Positions 42,401-51,288 of a stretch of 64,000 bases of DNA are shown here, in pieces (position 1 is the stretch's first letter; each line of letters starts with the position of its first letter). The translations under genes and the position numbers were made by a program. This stretch comes from Thermodesulfobacteriota bacterium. GTDB lineage: Bacteria > Desulfobacterota > WTBG01 > CAIYCZ01 > CAIRTM01. The stretch covers positions 36,446 through 100,445 of the forward strand of contig JANQFE010000045.1 in assembly GCA_028278025.1 (NCBI GenBank), in the 5' to 3' direction. The notes below the pieces were generated by a model, which saw only the letters and a list, made by a program, of their open reading frames with translations, was not told the origin of the DNA and did no database searches.

Positions 42401-44071
42401 ATGAAAACGTATATTCGCTTGGCAGCAGTTCTGTTTTTGGTTTTGTATGGTTTGCAGACAACCGCACGTTCGGCAGGATTTGAGGGCTCCACCCTGGAAA
42501 CCCACCAGAGGAAAGCGACCGAAAGCCTCTTAGTAAATAACCATAACAGAGAATCCGGCAGAACCGTCCGGGCACAAACAAGCCAACAGGCAATAGATAT
42601 TACCGATTGCATCCTGTCCACATTTTACAATCCGCAGGATCTAGAACCGCTAATGTATCCGGACAGCAACGCCCGCTATTTTTTTATTGCCGTTCCCGTA
42701 CTGTCTGATCCGGGCAAGCAGGGTGCGCATTTTGAAATCGAAGCCGATTTTCCTCTGGTGCGTTATTTTTCCTGGACAAACTACGTGAACGGCGGTGGTG
42801 GACTGCTGGATGTGGTCATGGATAATATGCTTGAAGCTGAAACCGGAATTAACCCTACCCAAAAAGGGCAAGGGGGCTTTGCCGAGTTGGCTGATTCCGG
42901 CGAAGAACAAGCCAACATCTACAGATTACAGATTAAGGATGTACTCCCTGACAAGCGTTCCTCCCCGCGGCCCCAAAACACGATCTGGGGCGGCTATGAA
43001 ACCGACGGCACGGAAGTTGCCATCAATATTCTGGGCCTGCGAATGTATGGTCTACACCCCTTACAAGACAACAGCCGTATCCCGCCGGATGTTGATCCTG
43101 TTCAGTGGCAGGACCAGGGCCAGGTTCGGTTGCCGCGCTGCATATACGTGATTGATGATGCTGAGCAAGCCCCGTACAGGACCAAGGAGGAAGTCTGCCA
43201 GGCGGTTCTGGAAAATACCCGATATGCACGCATAATGCATAGGTTTCTTAACGGACTTGATCGTTTGCACGATCGCCTGGCCCCACGGCTTGAACAGAGC
43301 AGCCGGGGCGGTGCCCGCGCCGGGGCAAATCCTCCCCAATGGCATATTGGAGGGGCTCCCAATATGCGCAAATCTATTTTATCGTCATATCCTGATACCG
43401 TTTTACTCTCAGCCCTGCAGAATTGGCTGCCCATGTATTCCCGAAGCTTATTCTTAGAGTCGAATTATTATCCCAATTGGAATTCGGGATATTTGTCTGC
43501 AGTGCTCAATCCTGATTTTGGGGAAGTATATGTTTTTCGCGTAAAGATACCTTCGTTTCCATTGACCGATCAGGGCGAAGAGATCGCCTACGGATCATGG
43601 GACCCGGAAAGCACACCTTACGAGCAGGACATACACTCCTATATCGGTGAAGAGTTTCATCAGGTGCGCTATTGGTCTGTGTGCCTATATAAGCCCTACC
43701 TGGCAGCAGTCTCCAACTGTATCCGGGACATTCAGTTAAAAGTTGATCCGGATGGTTTTGTGACGGTGGCCGTATCATCACAGGAAGACCGCCCGCTGCT
43801 GGACCCGGTCCTCGGTGAGGAATACAACTGGCTTGAGTGGGATACCCTTATTCCCACTTTGGCTATCAGGGAAATATATCCCCATCCGGGTTTTGAGCAA
43901 GGATGCTTCTGGTATAAGACAGCCTGCGAGTCGGATCCAAGCTATGAAAACCGCAACTGTCATTATGATAGTGCAGCCATTAAAGATGTTATGGGTGATT
44001 TTTTCCCCGAGGGGCGCTATTGCTCCACTGAAGAGTTTGAAAAGAATCGCTGCGGTATAGGCCCCTGGTGA
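42401..44071 (+). CDS. Large exported protein of unknown family
   Basis: A 556-residue protein with a signal peptide (about residues 1-25, ending ARSAG). It is mixed alpha/beta with many aromatic residues. Segments such as ADFPLVRYFSWTNYVNG (about 120) and GSWDPESTPYEQDIHSYIGEEFHQVRYWSVCLY (about 405) look like paired structural modules. It has eight or more cysteines in the last third, suggesting disulfides. It has no heme, lipobox or membrane helix. I do not recognise it. It is monocistronic; upstream is element copy 4 and downstream a long-stem hairpin. Confidence 0.7.
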   Translation: MKTYIRLAAVLFLVLYGLQTTARSAGFEGSTLETHQRKATESLLVNNHNRESGRTVRAQTSQQAIDITDCILSTFYNPQDLEPLMYPDSNARYFFIAVPVLSDPGKQGAHFEIEADFPLVRYFSWTNYVNGGGGLLDVVMDNMLEAETGINPTQKGQGGFAELADSGEEQANIYRLQIKDVLPDKRSSPRPQNTIWGGYETDGTEVAINILGLRMYGLHPLQDNSRIPPDVDPVQWQDQGQVRLPRCIYVIDDAEQAPYRTKEEVCQAVLENTRYARIMHRFLNGLDRLHDRLAPRLEQSSRGGARAGANPPQWHIGGAPNMRKSILSSYPDTVLLSALQNWLPMYSRSLFLESNYYPNWNSGYLSAVLNPDFGEVYVFRVKIPSFPLTDQGEEIAYGSWDPESTPYEQDIHSYIGEEFHQVRYWSVCLYKPYLAAVSNCIRDIQLKVDPDGFVTVAVSSQEDRPLLDPVLGEEYNWLEWDTLIPTLAIREIYPHPGFEQGCFWYKTACESDPSYENRNCHYDSAAIKDVMGDFFPEGRYCSTEEFEKNRCGIGPW

Positions 44072-44128
44072 GCATTGGCCGGGGCAAGACAGAAGCAGCC
44101 AGGGTTTATTTACCTATTCTAAAGAGAA

Positions 44129-44199
44129 GGCGTAGAGGGTTAAGAATAGCAAAGCCACGAAACCTGTTCAAGCCTTTTGGGAAAGGATCCCTCTACGCC
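44129..44199. repeat. Long-stem inverted repeat between convergent genes
   Basis: GGCGTAGAGGG (44129-44139) and CCCTCTACGCC (44189-44199) pair perfectly over 11 bp around a 49-nt loop, followed by a T-rich tail (44208-44230). It could be a terminator for the upstream gene or a small structured RNA. Confidence 0.5.
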
Positions 44200-44253
44200 C
44201 TGAGCTGTTTTCTTTTTTTATTTCTTTTGTATAAGCTCAGTTACTACCATACA

Positions 44254-47106
44254 CTATTGTCCTGCACCTGAACCATAGATCCCTGCAATCTCATCTGCCG
44301 ATAGTGCCCGGTTGTAAATACGCACATCATCAATCAAGCCTTCAAATGGATACGTTACACCAGGTAATGCACCTATGGCGGTGTGTTTGTCAGCTAAACA
44401 ATCCAAATCACCGCTTTTTGACACTGACACGTCTGGTGCTCCGTCAATATAAATAATCATTGACCCGCCTCCATATGTCAGTGCAACATGATACCACTGA
44501 TTGATTGTATCTAAACTGGTTTCTGACTCAAGATGTGTTGAATTATCTGTGCGAATGGTTGCCACAACTTCATTGTTGCTGGCTAGTCTTAATTTAAATG
44601 GTCTCGCAACCCCCCGGCTGATCAATACTTGCTCTGTGTCATTATCTGCCATATTTATCCATAATGATACAGTAAGCTCTGAGGTTAGATCAAAACAATC
44701 AGTCCCTACATCAACATAATCATCAATCCCGTCAAACTCCAGGGCACCATTAATTTTACCGGTTGTCCACACAGGGCCGTTATCGATGGTCTCATTGTCA
44801 TACAGCGTACCATCATTGCCATTTCCTGATGAATCTGAGGCAGTTGTGCCACTGCTCTCGTCAAATTTCCAGTGGGCTTGCAGCATATATTCTTCACATG
44901 AATCAATAAAATAGTATTCCGGCACTCCAAATCCTTCTTCATAAAATGTTACAACATCATTGTCACAGGCATCCCTACAAATTTCTTTATTGGAGCCAAC
45001 AGCCCATCTGTAACTCCCAAAAGCAACTGCGCGGCCTGCATCTAAATGCTCCTGAACTGTGCTGGTATACTCAAGACAATAATCACAGGCATACCCTATC
45101 CCGTCACTATCATAATCCGCCTGATCCAAGTTTGCAACAATAGGACAATTGTCGCAGACATCGCCAATTGTGTCATTGTCAGTATCATCTTGATCAGAAT
45201 TTGAATTATATGGACAATTGTCATATATATCGATTATACTATCGGCGTCCGTATCATTGTCTTCTGGATATTCATGGGCGCCAATATCTGGCCTACTTCC
45301 CTCATATGGATAACTAACAGGATCGCCAATTGACCAACTTGTCTCATTATCCAACATGATTGTGTTATTGCTGTAAGTAACCGTAACAGCGCGACGAACA
45401 TCTGAGTTAATCTGGATTAAATCACCAGCAATAACACCATATCCATCGCTAAAATATCGGGCATCATCAATCTCTAGTTCTTTACTGTTGGACCCGCTAT
45501 TAGTTGCAGTAGTTAAAAATCCACCACTTTCAATACATGCGCTGTTGGCTTTAAGGTTGAAATCAGCGTTGTCCAGATCATTGGGATCATAAGCAGTAAA
45601 TAATGGTGGGGCTACAATCGAATGAGTATCATTATCACTTTCGGAGACGTAATCATCCCAAGAAAATATAGTGCTTGTGTCTCGATCCTGTTTCCATGAG
45701 ATTTGCAGACTCCGGCTAGTAGGATGATAGTTATTGTAATCTAAACTATGGGTTGAGTTGTCAACTCGCAAATCAAGTTCAGGGTTTTCTGAAAGGCTTT
45801 CAGACACAATGTTGTTTTTGAAAACCGTATCATATATGTTTGGATATAAATCACCACCTAAATAATTGATAACCACTTGAGCGTATGGGTAACCATTAAC
45901 TCGCCAATGACCGTTTCTATGAATAGTATTGTGAACAATAATATTATCAGCACCCGCACTATCCCAAACTTCCTCACGGTTATGGGCACTACTTTTCAAC
46001 CAGACGCCGGCACTGCTTGAGCAATTATCATTGCTGTCATCACAAGTGTTTTCATAGATTAAATTATTTCTGGCAATAACATTGAAAGTTCCGGTAATTC
46101 TTAAGCCTGTTTCGTTATAACGCATGATGTTATTTTGGACGGTCACATTGTCAGTATCATCAATCCATATGCCTGCTTCACCGCCATACGTTTGTGAGTT
46201 GTATTCACAAATATTATTCTCAACCACAATGTTGGTGCCAACAATTGAACAAGATCCATCACCTTCTATTTGTATGCCTGTCGCACCATTCTTATAGCAA
46301 TGGTTACCGCTAACTAAAACCTTATCCGCCGTAAACACTAATATGCCCTGCCGTACAGCCCCCTTAACGGTATTATCTCTTATCTTGACGTTGGTGTTCA
46401 TAGTGTTTTCGATTTGCTCAGTGCTGCCATGGTTAGTATGAATCCTTATATGATCCCTGCCAATACTGCTGTCATATACCTTCCCATCTTGAAATGTGTT
46501 GTTATCTATATTGATATTGCTGGTACTGGTAGTATACAAACCGATCTGATTGTTTTTAAATGTGCAGTTCTTTATTTCGATCTCATCCACACCGCCCCAA
46601 AGTTGTGTACCCATGAGCGCTCCGTCTATTTCTAATCCATCAAGAACAATGTGTTTTTTTATTGTCTCATTACATCCCGCCCCAAAACCTTTCGTATCAT
46701 TGTCAGCTTGTATATGAATATTTTTAAAATACAAATATTCCAAATCGTAATCAGTTGATAATATCAATCCCCAAGCAGAACCACTTTTTATCATTACATT
46801 TTCATCATCATAAGCCTCATATGTGATCCAGTTTCCGGAAGTGCCTGATTGCGGTGGGCTAACCTTCTCTTTATAAGTCCCTTCTCTAATTAAAACCGTA
46901 TCTCCGGCAGAAGTATTATCCGCAGCACCCTGGATCGAGTCATAAACAGCATAACTCCCACTGCCGCATGATCTTGTTGCAGGATCATAATCACTGTCAG
47001 ACGGTGTTGTACAGCTAACGGTGTTATTGTCAACATATAAGGTTGCTGCCCACGCTTCACTTGCAACAAATAAAGCTATAGTTAAAATCAAAAACAGTTT
47101 TTTCAT
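44254..47106 (-). CDS. Exported beta-helix / thrombospondin type 3 / LamG surface protein
   Basis: A 950-residue protein with signal peptide (ending SEAWA). About residues 60-380 are a right-handed parallel beta-helix with NosD/pectate-lyase-like repeats (IVVENNICEYNS, VTVQNNIMRYNETGLRI, VIARNNLIYEN). About 620-700 hold calcium-binding type 3 repeats (DIYDNCPYNSNSDQDDTDNDTIGD, DNCPIVANLDQADYDSDGIG). The C-terminal 190 residues are a LamG/concanavalin-like domain (HWKFDESSGTTASDSSGNGNDG ... GLIDDVRIYNRAL). It probably binds or processes extracellular polysaccharide. DN-x-T tripeptides are strikingly frequent. It is monocistronic. Confidence 0.85.
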   Translation of the reverse strand: MKKLFLILTIALFVASEAWAATLYVDNNTVSCTTPSDSDYDPATRSCGSGSYAVYDSIQGAADNTSAGDTVLIREGTYKEKVSPPQSGTSGNWITYEAYDDENVMIKSGSAWGLILSTDYDLEYLYFKNIHIQADNDTKGFGAGCNETIKKHIVLDGLEIDGALMGTQLWGGVDEIEIKNCTFKNNQIGLYTTSTSNINIDNNTFQDGKVYDSSIGRDHIRIHTNHGSTEQIENTMNTNVKIRDNTVKGAVRQGILVFTADKVLVSGNHCYKNGATGIQIEGDGSCSIVGTNIVVENNICEYNSQTYGGEAGIWIDDTDNVTVQNNIMRYNETGLRITGTFNVIARNNLIYENTCDDSNDNCSSSAGVWLKSSAHNREEVWDSAGADNIIVHNTIHRNGHWRVNGYPYAQVVINYLGGDLYPNIYDTVFKNNIVSESLSENPELDLRVDNSTHSLDYNNYHPTSRSLQISWKQDRDTSTIFSWDDYVSESDNDTHSIVAPPLFTAYDPNDLDNADFNLKANSACIESGGFLTTATNSGSNSKELEIDDARYFSDGYGVIAGDLIQINSDVRRAVTVTYSNNTIMLDNETSWSIGDPVSYPYEGSRPDIGAHEYPEDNDTDADSIIDIYDNCPYNSNSDQDDTDNDTIGDVCDNCPIVANLDQADYDSDGIGYACDYCLEYTSTVQEHLDAGRAVAFGSYRWAVGSNKEICRDACDNDVVTFYEEGFGVPEYYFIDSCEEYMLQAHWKFDESSGTTASDSSGNGNDGTLYDNETIDNGPVWTTGKINGALEFDGIDDYVDVGTDCFDLTSELTVSLWINMADNDTEQVLISRGVARPFKLRLASNNEVVATIRTDNSTHLESETSLDTINQWYHVALTYGGGSMIIYIDGAPDVSVSKSGDLDCLADKHTAIGALPGVTYPFEGLIDDVRIYNRALSADEIAGIYGSGAGQ

Positions 47107-47198
47107 GATTATCTCCTTTTAATCAATAAAATCATAGTGATGTTGATTTCTGCTTGCAGACACTGGCTTCTTTTTAAGCACCACCCCCTTCCTGCAAT

Positions 47199-47240
47199 AA
47201 AAAAGCCCCTGTCAGCATACTGAAGATGATAGGAGCTTCT
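47199..47240 (-). terminator. Minus-strand hairpin with U-run
   Basis: On the minus strand, AGAAGCTCCTATC pairs with GACAGGGGCTTTTTT across a 14-nt loop, a typical terminator. It lies in the gap 47107-47450 between the surface-protein gene and the toxin-antitoxin module. I see nothing else there. Confidence 0.65.
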
Positions 47241-47450
47241 AATTGTACTGTATGTAATTGGTTTTTCCCTCAGGCAAGGCCTCCTCCTTTTTTGTTAATC
47301 TCAATTAATCAGATATGATATTATTGTCAAGCAGAAAATATTACTGTTGGCAAAATTCATGGTTGGTATATATGCATATGGTGAAAAGGAGTGAATCATG
47401 GGGTGTATTTGAGTAGAGCGATCCTTATTGTATTCCTAATCATAATATTT

Positions 47451-47642
47451 TTAATGAAAACATACTATTTCGGAACAGGGGAACATCCGTTTACTATTTG
47501 ACTTGTTTAGCAGGCTCTGTGCATTCCCGTCATGTTCCACAACCCGACATCCCCTTATGACGGCATTTCTTACTACCGATGAGCTGATGTTGAACGGCAG
47601 GTCTGCATTCAGCTTCAGTACAATTTCTCTAAGAGCTTTCAA
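47451..47642 (-). pseudogene. Possible REP-type transposase C-terminal fragment
   Basis: 63 codons overlapping the end of the antitoxin frame. The segment NISSSVVRNAVIRGCRVVE resembles the C-terminal helix-turn-helix of the REP-type transposase at the right edge of the window (SISPSAVSNVIGKGKVLAQ). The rest has no counterpart. It is probably a remnant, or a chance frame. Confidence 0.3.
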
Positions 47643-47901
47643 CCAGTTTACCGCTAAGGTATTTATGGATTATGCTTGATACAAGGGTTTGATACGGAAT
47701 TCCTTCTTCCAGTGATTTACGCTTAAGACCGTCCAAATCTCTTTTTGAAATTCTGATATTCATCCTCTGGTCTTTTGTGAATGTTGCCCTGGCTGCTTCC
47801 TTTGCTTTCCTGATCTTATTCACCATGTTTTTAACCGGTTTCCATTCCCCATTTTCAAAGGCTGACAGGAGTTCTCTTTCTTCTTTCGTTAATTTCGCCA
47901 T
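47629..47901 (-). CDS. BrnA-like antitoxin (ribbon-helix-helix)
   Basis: A 90-residue basic protein. The C-terminal part (FTKDQRMNIRISKRDLDGLKRKSLEEGIPYQTLVSSIIHKYLSG) is the classic MNIRIS...L...A.E.GIPYQTLI..ILH ribbon-helix-helix of CopG/BrnA-type antitoxins. It starts 7 bp after the toxin gene. It should bind both the toxin and the promoter of the operon. Confidence 0.85.
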   Translation of the reverse strand: MAKLTKEERELLSAFENGEWKPVKNMVNKIRKAKEAARATFTKDQRMNIRISKRDLDGLKRKSLEEGIPYQTLVSSIIHKYLSGKLVESS

Positions 47902-47908
47902 TACAGAG

Positions 47909-48181
47909 CTATCCTCCTAAAAATTTTTTTGTTGCTTTGCGGCTTGGAATGATCGTTTTTAAAAATATTTCTTCTTTTGTTTCGACATATGGAACTAAAT
48001 AGATGTAATTATCAACATTAACCACATACATTTTCTGGTCCTTGTACCTTCTCTTGTTCGGATGTTCAACTATTGCAATTAAGAAATCATTTTCGATCTG
48101 AAACACTATCTCCTCAAATGAAATTCCTCTTTGCTGTTTCAGACCGATATTCTTTTCTTCATTCCAATTGAATCTTTTCAT
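47909..48181 (-). CDS. brnT: BrnT-family toxin
   Basis: 90 residues from ATG 48181 (MKRFNWNEEKN); the longer frame from 48256 has no family support. The FNWNEEKNIGLKQQRGISFEEIVFQ opening and the KTIIPSRKATKKF ending follow the BrnT/RelE-fold pattern. BrnT toxins are ribonucleases neutralised by the antitoxin encoded next. The module lies 100 bp left of the duplicated tRNA end, that is, just outside the island. Confidence 0.8.
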   Translation of the reverse strand: MKRFNWNEEKNIGLKQQRGISFEEIVFQIENDFLIAIVEHPNKRRYKDQKMYVVNVDNYIYLVPYVETKEEIFLKTIIPSRKATKKFLGG

Positions 48182-48281
48182 TCTTAGAATATAGAGAGTT
48201 GTGTGCCTATTGTCAATACATATTTTTTGCCTAAGGCACAAAAAAGCACTCAGCAATGATAGCTAAGTGCTTGTAAAAACG

Positions 48282-48328
48282 TGGAGCCGGCGAACGGATT
48301 TGAACCGTTGACCTGTTGATTACGAATT
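48282..48328 (-). repeat. Duplicated tRNA-Thr 3' end, attachment site
   Basis: Matches tRNA positions 51161-51207 with about two mismatches, from the terminal CCA (as TGG) through the T-arm to the anticodon loop, then diverges (TATGCTTTAAGG). It is not a functional tRNA, because the 5' half is missing. Confidence 0.85.
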
Positions 48329-48398
48329 ATGCTTTAAGGTGCTAGTGATATTGCACGGTGTTAGCTAATGTTGCATATTGTCTGCACTTTTTCAAAAA

Positions 48399-48432
48399 CA
48401 AGGGGTGGCACCTTACTCGGTGTTACCCCTTG
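48399..48432. terminator. GC hairpin inside island
   Basis: CAAGGGGT (48399-48406) pairs with ACCCCTTG (48425-48432), with an inner CACC/GGTG. The surrounding 48329-48675 has no supported gene. Runs of G at 48473-48478 and 48492-48503 are notable. Confidence 0.5.
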
Positions 48433-48675
48433 TTAGTTCTTGTCTAGTGCACAATTACTGCACAGTTGAGGGGGGGTACCTACGACAACTTTCGGGGGTG
48501 GGGGTATGTATATATTTAGTATGACAATTACTGCATGTTAACATGGAGTTTTTATCTATCGCAGGATAGGTCTTTTAAACATGAAACATTTTTTGTTGTT
48601 TGAAAGTTACGGATAATAACCGTATCATGCAGTTTTTGATAGGTTCAAAATTAGCAGTATAGCAGAAGTAACATA

Positions 48676-48703
48676 CAAAAAAGCAGGGCTTGCAACCCTG
48701 CCT
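48676..48703 (-). terminator. Rho-independent terminator of propeller gene
   Basis: On the minus strand, GCAGGG-TTGCAA-GCCCTGC is followed by T6; 36 bp after the stop of the propeller protein. Confidence 0.88.
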
Positions 48704-48738
48704 TATACTATGTGTCCTATCGAAAACTTTTTCTACAG

Positions 48739-50457
48739 TCACCTTATTATCTGCAAAATCCCATCAATCAATTTTTTCACTTCTCTATTAAATTTCTCAT
48801 CCTCGTCCATTGCCTTGACGATAACAGGACTTAATTGATAGTAGAGTGTGATTAATTTCCTGCCAACCGGTGTCTTGTGTAATACAGTATCACGCAGATC
48901 TCTTAACAGTTTCACCTCATCAGAGTCATCACCGTAAATCTCCCTTGCAGCACAGGGAGCACATCTCGAAACAAAGTCCATTCCAGAAGTGTCGACGGTA
49001 AGAAGCGGTATTTCACGGTTCTCCGGATCAAATTTGTAGCCCTCAAGTTCCGGGGTCAGTATATAATATCCGCTTACAAGACCGGTACATTGATAGTTTC
49101 CATCGGCATCGGTATATACTGTTTGAGAAGCTGCTCCCGTTAGATTTATAGGAACATCAGTGCTAAGGGCACCGGTCACCGTGCCTGAGATGGTGAAGGT
49201 GGGAGCAGCGGTCGTGGTTGTAGTGGTCTCTACAGTACTGGTTGTAGTATCAGCCGTCACCGTGCTGGTTGTGGTGTCTTCTGGAGTTGTGGTGCTGGTT
49301 GTGGTGTCTTCTGGAGTTGTGGTACTGGTTGTGGTGTCTTCTGGAGCTGAGGTAGTCGTTGAGGTGGTTTCCGACAGTAAAAATGCATATTTAAGGTTGC
49401 CGTTGGTTTTATCATAATAGCTGATGTGGGGGTTGTCGCTGCTGTCAAGTGCTAAAGAGGTGTACAATCCCACATCACCCGTGTTGTCCACTGTTTCTAT
49501 ATTCCAGATTCCGTCATAGAATGCATATTTAAGGTCACCGCTTGTGTCATCATAGTAGCTGATGTGAGGGTTTCCGTTACTGTCAAGTGCAAGGGAGCTG
49601 TGTTCTCCCACGTCACCTGTACTGTCTACTGTTTCTATATTCCAGATTCCGTCATCAAACACATATTTAAGATCACCATTGGTATTATCGTAATAGCTGA
49701 TGTGGGGGTTACCGCTACCATCAAGGGCTAAGGAGGTATACAGTCCCACGTCCCCAGTGCTGTCAACTGTTTCTATCAGACTACCACCTCCACCGCTGTC
49801 ATACGCATATTTTAAGTCAAGGTTACTTCCATCATAATAGCTGATGTGGGGGTTCCCGCTTTTGTCAAGCCCAAGGGAGGGGAAACTTCCTACAGCACCT
49901 GTATCATCTACAAGTACCGCTTGCCAAAAACCACTATATAGAGCATATTTTAGATTCTGATTGGTTGCATCATAATAGCTGATTCTGGGATCTCCGTTGC
50001 TGTCAAGAGCGAGGGAGGTGAAAGCACCCACACTGCCGGTACTGTCCACGGTTTCTGTATTCCATGCGCCGTTATATGACGCATATTTCAGGTCAAGGTT
50101 GCTTCTATCATAATAGCTAATGCTGGGGGTTCCATCCCCGTCAAGTGCAAGAGAGGAGTCCCATCCTACATTTGCAGAGGCATCTACTGTCTCGGTCTGC
50201 CAACTGCCATCATCGTAACCATATTTAAGGTTACCGTTGGTATCATCATAATAGCTGATGTGGGGGTTGTCATTACTGTCAAGGACAAGTGAAGTTCCAT
50301 ATCCCACATCTCCGCTGCTATCCACTGTATCTATCTGCCATTCTGCTTCAGCATAAAGACCGTTAAAGAGAATGAAACTTATTACAAAAGCTAAAATCTT
50401 TAAACGGTGTTTTAAGTTCATAGAAAGCGATTTCTTTTTTGGGATTATTTTTTTCAC
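48739..50457 (-). CDS. Seven-repeat propeller protein with Thr-rich linker and CFI-box-like tail
   Basis: A 572-residue exported protein (signal peptide about residues 15-38). Seven repeats of about 47 residues contain (N/D)P(H/R)ISYYD..N..LKY and (I/T)ETVDSTGDVG..(T/S)SLALD, so a seven-bladed beta-propeller is likely. About 60 residues follow, rich in Thr/Ser/Pro/Glu with repeated PEDTTTSTTT. Next comes a carboxypeptidase-regulatory-like beta domain (ISGTVTGALSTDVPINLTG...YTDADGNYQCTGL). The last about 75 residues (CAAREIYGDDSDEVKLLRDLRDTVL...YYQLSPVI) match the tail of the mini-cytochrome at 37815. It is probably surface-exposed; ligand unknown. It is carried by the tRNA island. Confidence 0.8.
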   Translation of the reverse strand: MKKIIPKKKSLSMNLKHRLKILAFVISFILFNGLYAEAEWQIDTVDSSGDVGYGTSLVLDSNDNPHISYYDDTNGNLKYGYDDGSWQTETVDASANVGWDSSLALDGDGTPSISYYDRSNLDLKYASYNGAWNTETVDSTGSVGAFTSLALDSNGDPRISYYDATNQNLKYALYSGFWQAVLVDDTGAVGSFPSLGLDKSGNPHISYYDGSNLDLKYAYDSGGGGSLIETVDSTGDVGLYTSLALDGSGNPHISYYDNTNGDLKYVFDDGIWNIETVDSTGDVGEHSSLALDSNGNPHISYYDDTSGDLKYAFYDGIWNIETVDNTGDVGLYTSLALDSSDNPHISYYDKTNGNLKYAFLLSETTSTTTSAPEDTTTSTTTPEDTTTSTTTPEDTTTSTVTADTTTSTVETTTTTTAAPTFTISGTVTGALSTDVPINLTGAASQTVYTDADGNYQCTGLVSGYYILTPELEGYKFDPENREIPLLTVDTSGMDFVSRCAPCAAREIYGDDSDEVKLLRDLRDTVLHKTPVGRKLITLYYQLSPVIVKAMDEDEKFNREVKKLIDGILQIIR

Positions 50458-50621
50458 AATAACTCCTCCGTCTTAAATCACTTGATTGGTTATTTTTTAT
50501 TGCCGGAGTTTTCAGCTAATAGTGAAAAACGTTTTATGATCGATATAAGAAATGTGATCCCAATATTGATTTGAATTTAGTCTGCTTATCGGACTTTTGA
50601 TAATAAAACATAAGTTTTTTT

Positions 50622-51092
50622 ATGCTGTTAAAATCGATTTCAGAGAAGACACTCATCCTCTACAAAAAAATGCTCATTAATGACAAATGCTGGCTCTTCG
50701 GTATGGATCGTGACGCCGTGGCGGACCTTCTAGGTGTGTACGGGTGGCGAGTGCTGGAACACCTCGGCTACGAGGAGTTTGCCGTAGTCATTCAAAAAGC
50801 ACAGAGCATTAAACGACCAGTACACAGTCTATATCTCTTTTGCAACCGCAGAGGTCAGAAATACACCTATGACGGTTTTGCCTCCCTGTGGAGGAGGGTT
50901 GTAGAAAAATCAGGCGTAGACGATGTCCATTTTCATGACATTCGTGCCAAGTCCTTAACAGATGCACAGCGGCAAGGACGGGATGCTCAGATGCTTGGAG
51001 GACATGAAACCAGGAGCATGACGGACCATTACATAAAGCAGAGGAGAGTTGAAAAAGTACAACCCCTTAGAAAAATAGAGCAGAAAGAGTGA
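50622..51092 (+). pseudogene. Tyrosine recombinase (integrase) C-terminal remnant
   Basis: 156 codons. The C-terminal catalytic part is recognisable: HFHDIRAKSLTDA (HxxR), AQMLGGHETRSMTDHYIK (the second His and the tyrosine nucleophile), preceded by the RRGQKYTYDGFASLWRRVVEKSG region. The first catalytic Arg and the N-terminal DNA-binding domains are absent. The first about 60 codons show no integrase similarity. It sits directly next to the tRNA-Thr attachment site that it presumably used. Confidence 0.75.
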
Positions 51093-51133
51093 AATATATT
51101 TGGCAATTGGCAATATATTTGGCAGTTGAAAAA

Positions 51134-51156
51134 ACGGGGGCTCATAAAACCCCCGT
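51134..51156. terminator. Hairpin between integrase remnant and tRNA
   Basis: ACGGGGG and CCCCCGT pair around CTCATAAAA. Flanking A-runs would give a U-tail for transcripts from the tRNA side (minus strand). Confidence 0.7.
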
Positions 51157-51160
51157 AAAA

Positions 51161-51235
51161 TGGAGCCGGCGAACGGATTTGAACCGTTGACCTGCTGATT
51201 ACGAATCAGCTGCTCTACCCCTGAGCCACGCCGGC
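51161..51235 (-). tRNA. tRNA-Thr (anticodon CGT)
   Basis: The minus strand folds as a complete 75-nt cloverleaf: acceptor GCCGGCG/CGCCGGC, D-loop with GGGGTAGAGC, anticodon stem GCTGA/TCAGC with loop TTCGTAA, variable loop, T-arm ACGGTTCAAATCCGT, and an encoded CCA end. It serves as the integration site of the island. Confidence 0.95.
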
Positions 51236-51288
51236 ATTTTAAACGTAATACGTTACGTGTAAAGCGTGAAAGGAATTGTTTCTAAAAT

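Larger units (their letters stand above)
48282..51235. mobile_element. Small tRNA-Thr-integrated island (remnant)
   Basis: A 47-bp copy of the 3' part of the tRNA-Thr gene (48282-48328) and the intact gene (51161-51235) lie in the same orientation and bracket a 2.8-kb segment. The segment has a tyrosine-recombinase remnant next to the tRNA and a seven-repeat propeller protein. This is the usual layout after site-specific integration into a tRNA 3' end. The integrase lacks its N-terminal part, so the island is probably immobile now. Confidence 0.75.

Noticed and set aside
48282..48328. Second functional tRNA-Thr
   Set aside because: Only the 3' part is present; the acceptor 5' strand and D-arm are missing.
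49160..49417. Val-rich plus-strand protein
   Set aside because: It is the complement of the Thr-rich linker of the propeller protein on the minus strand.
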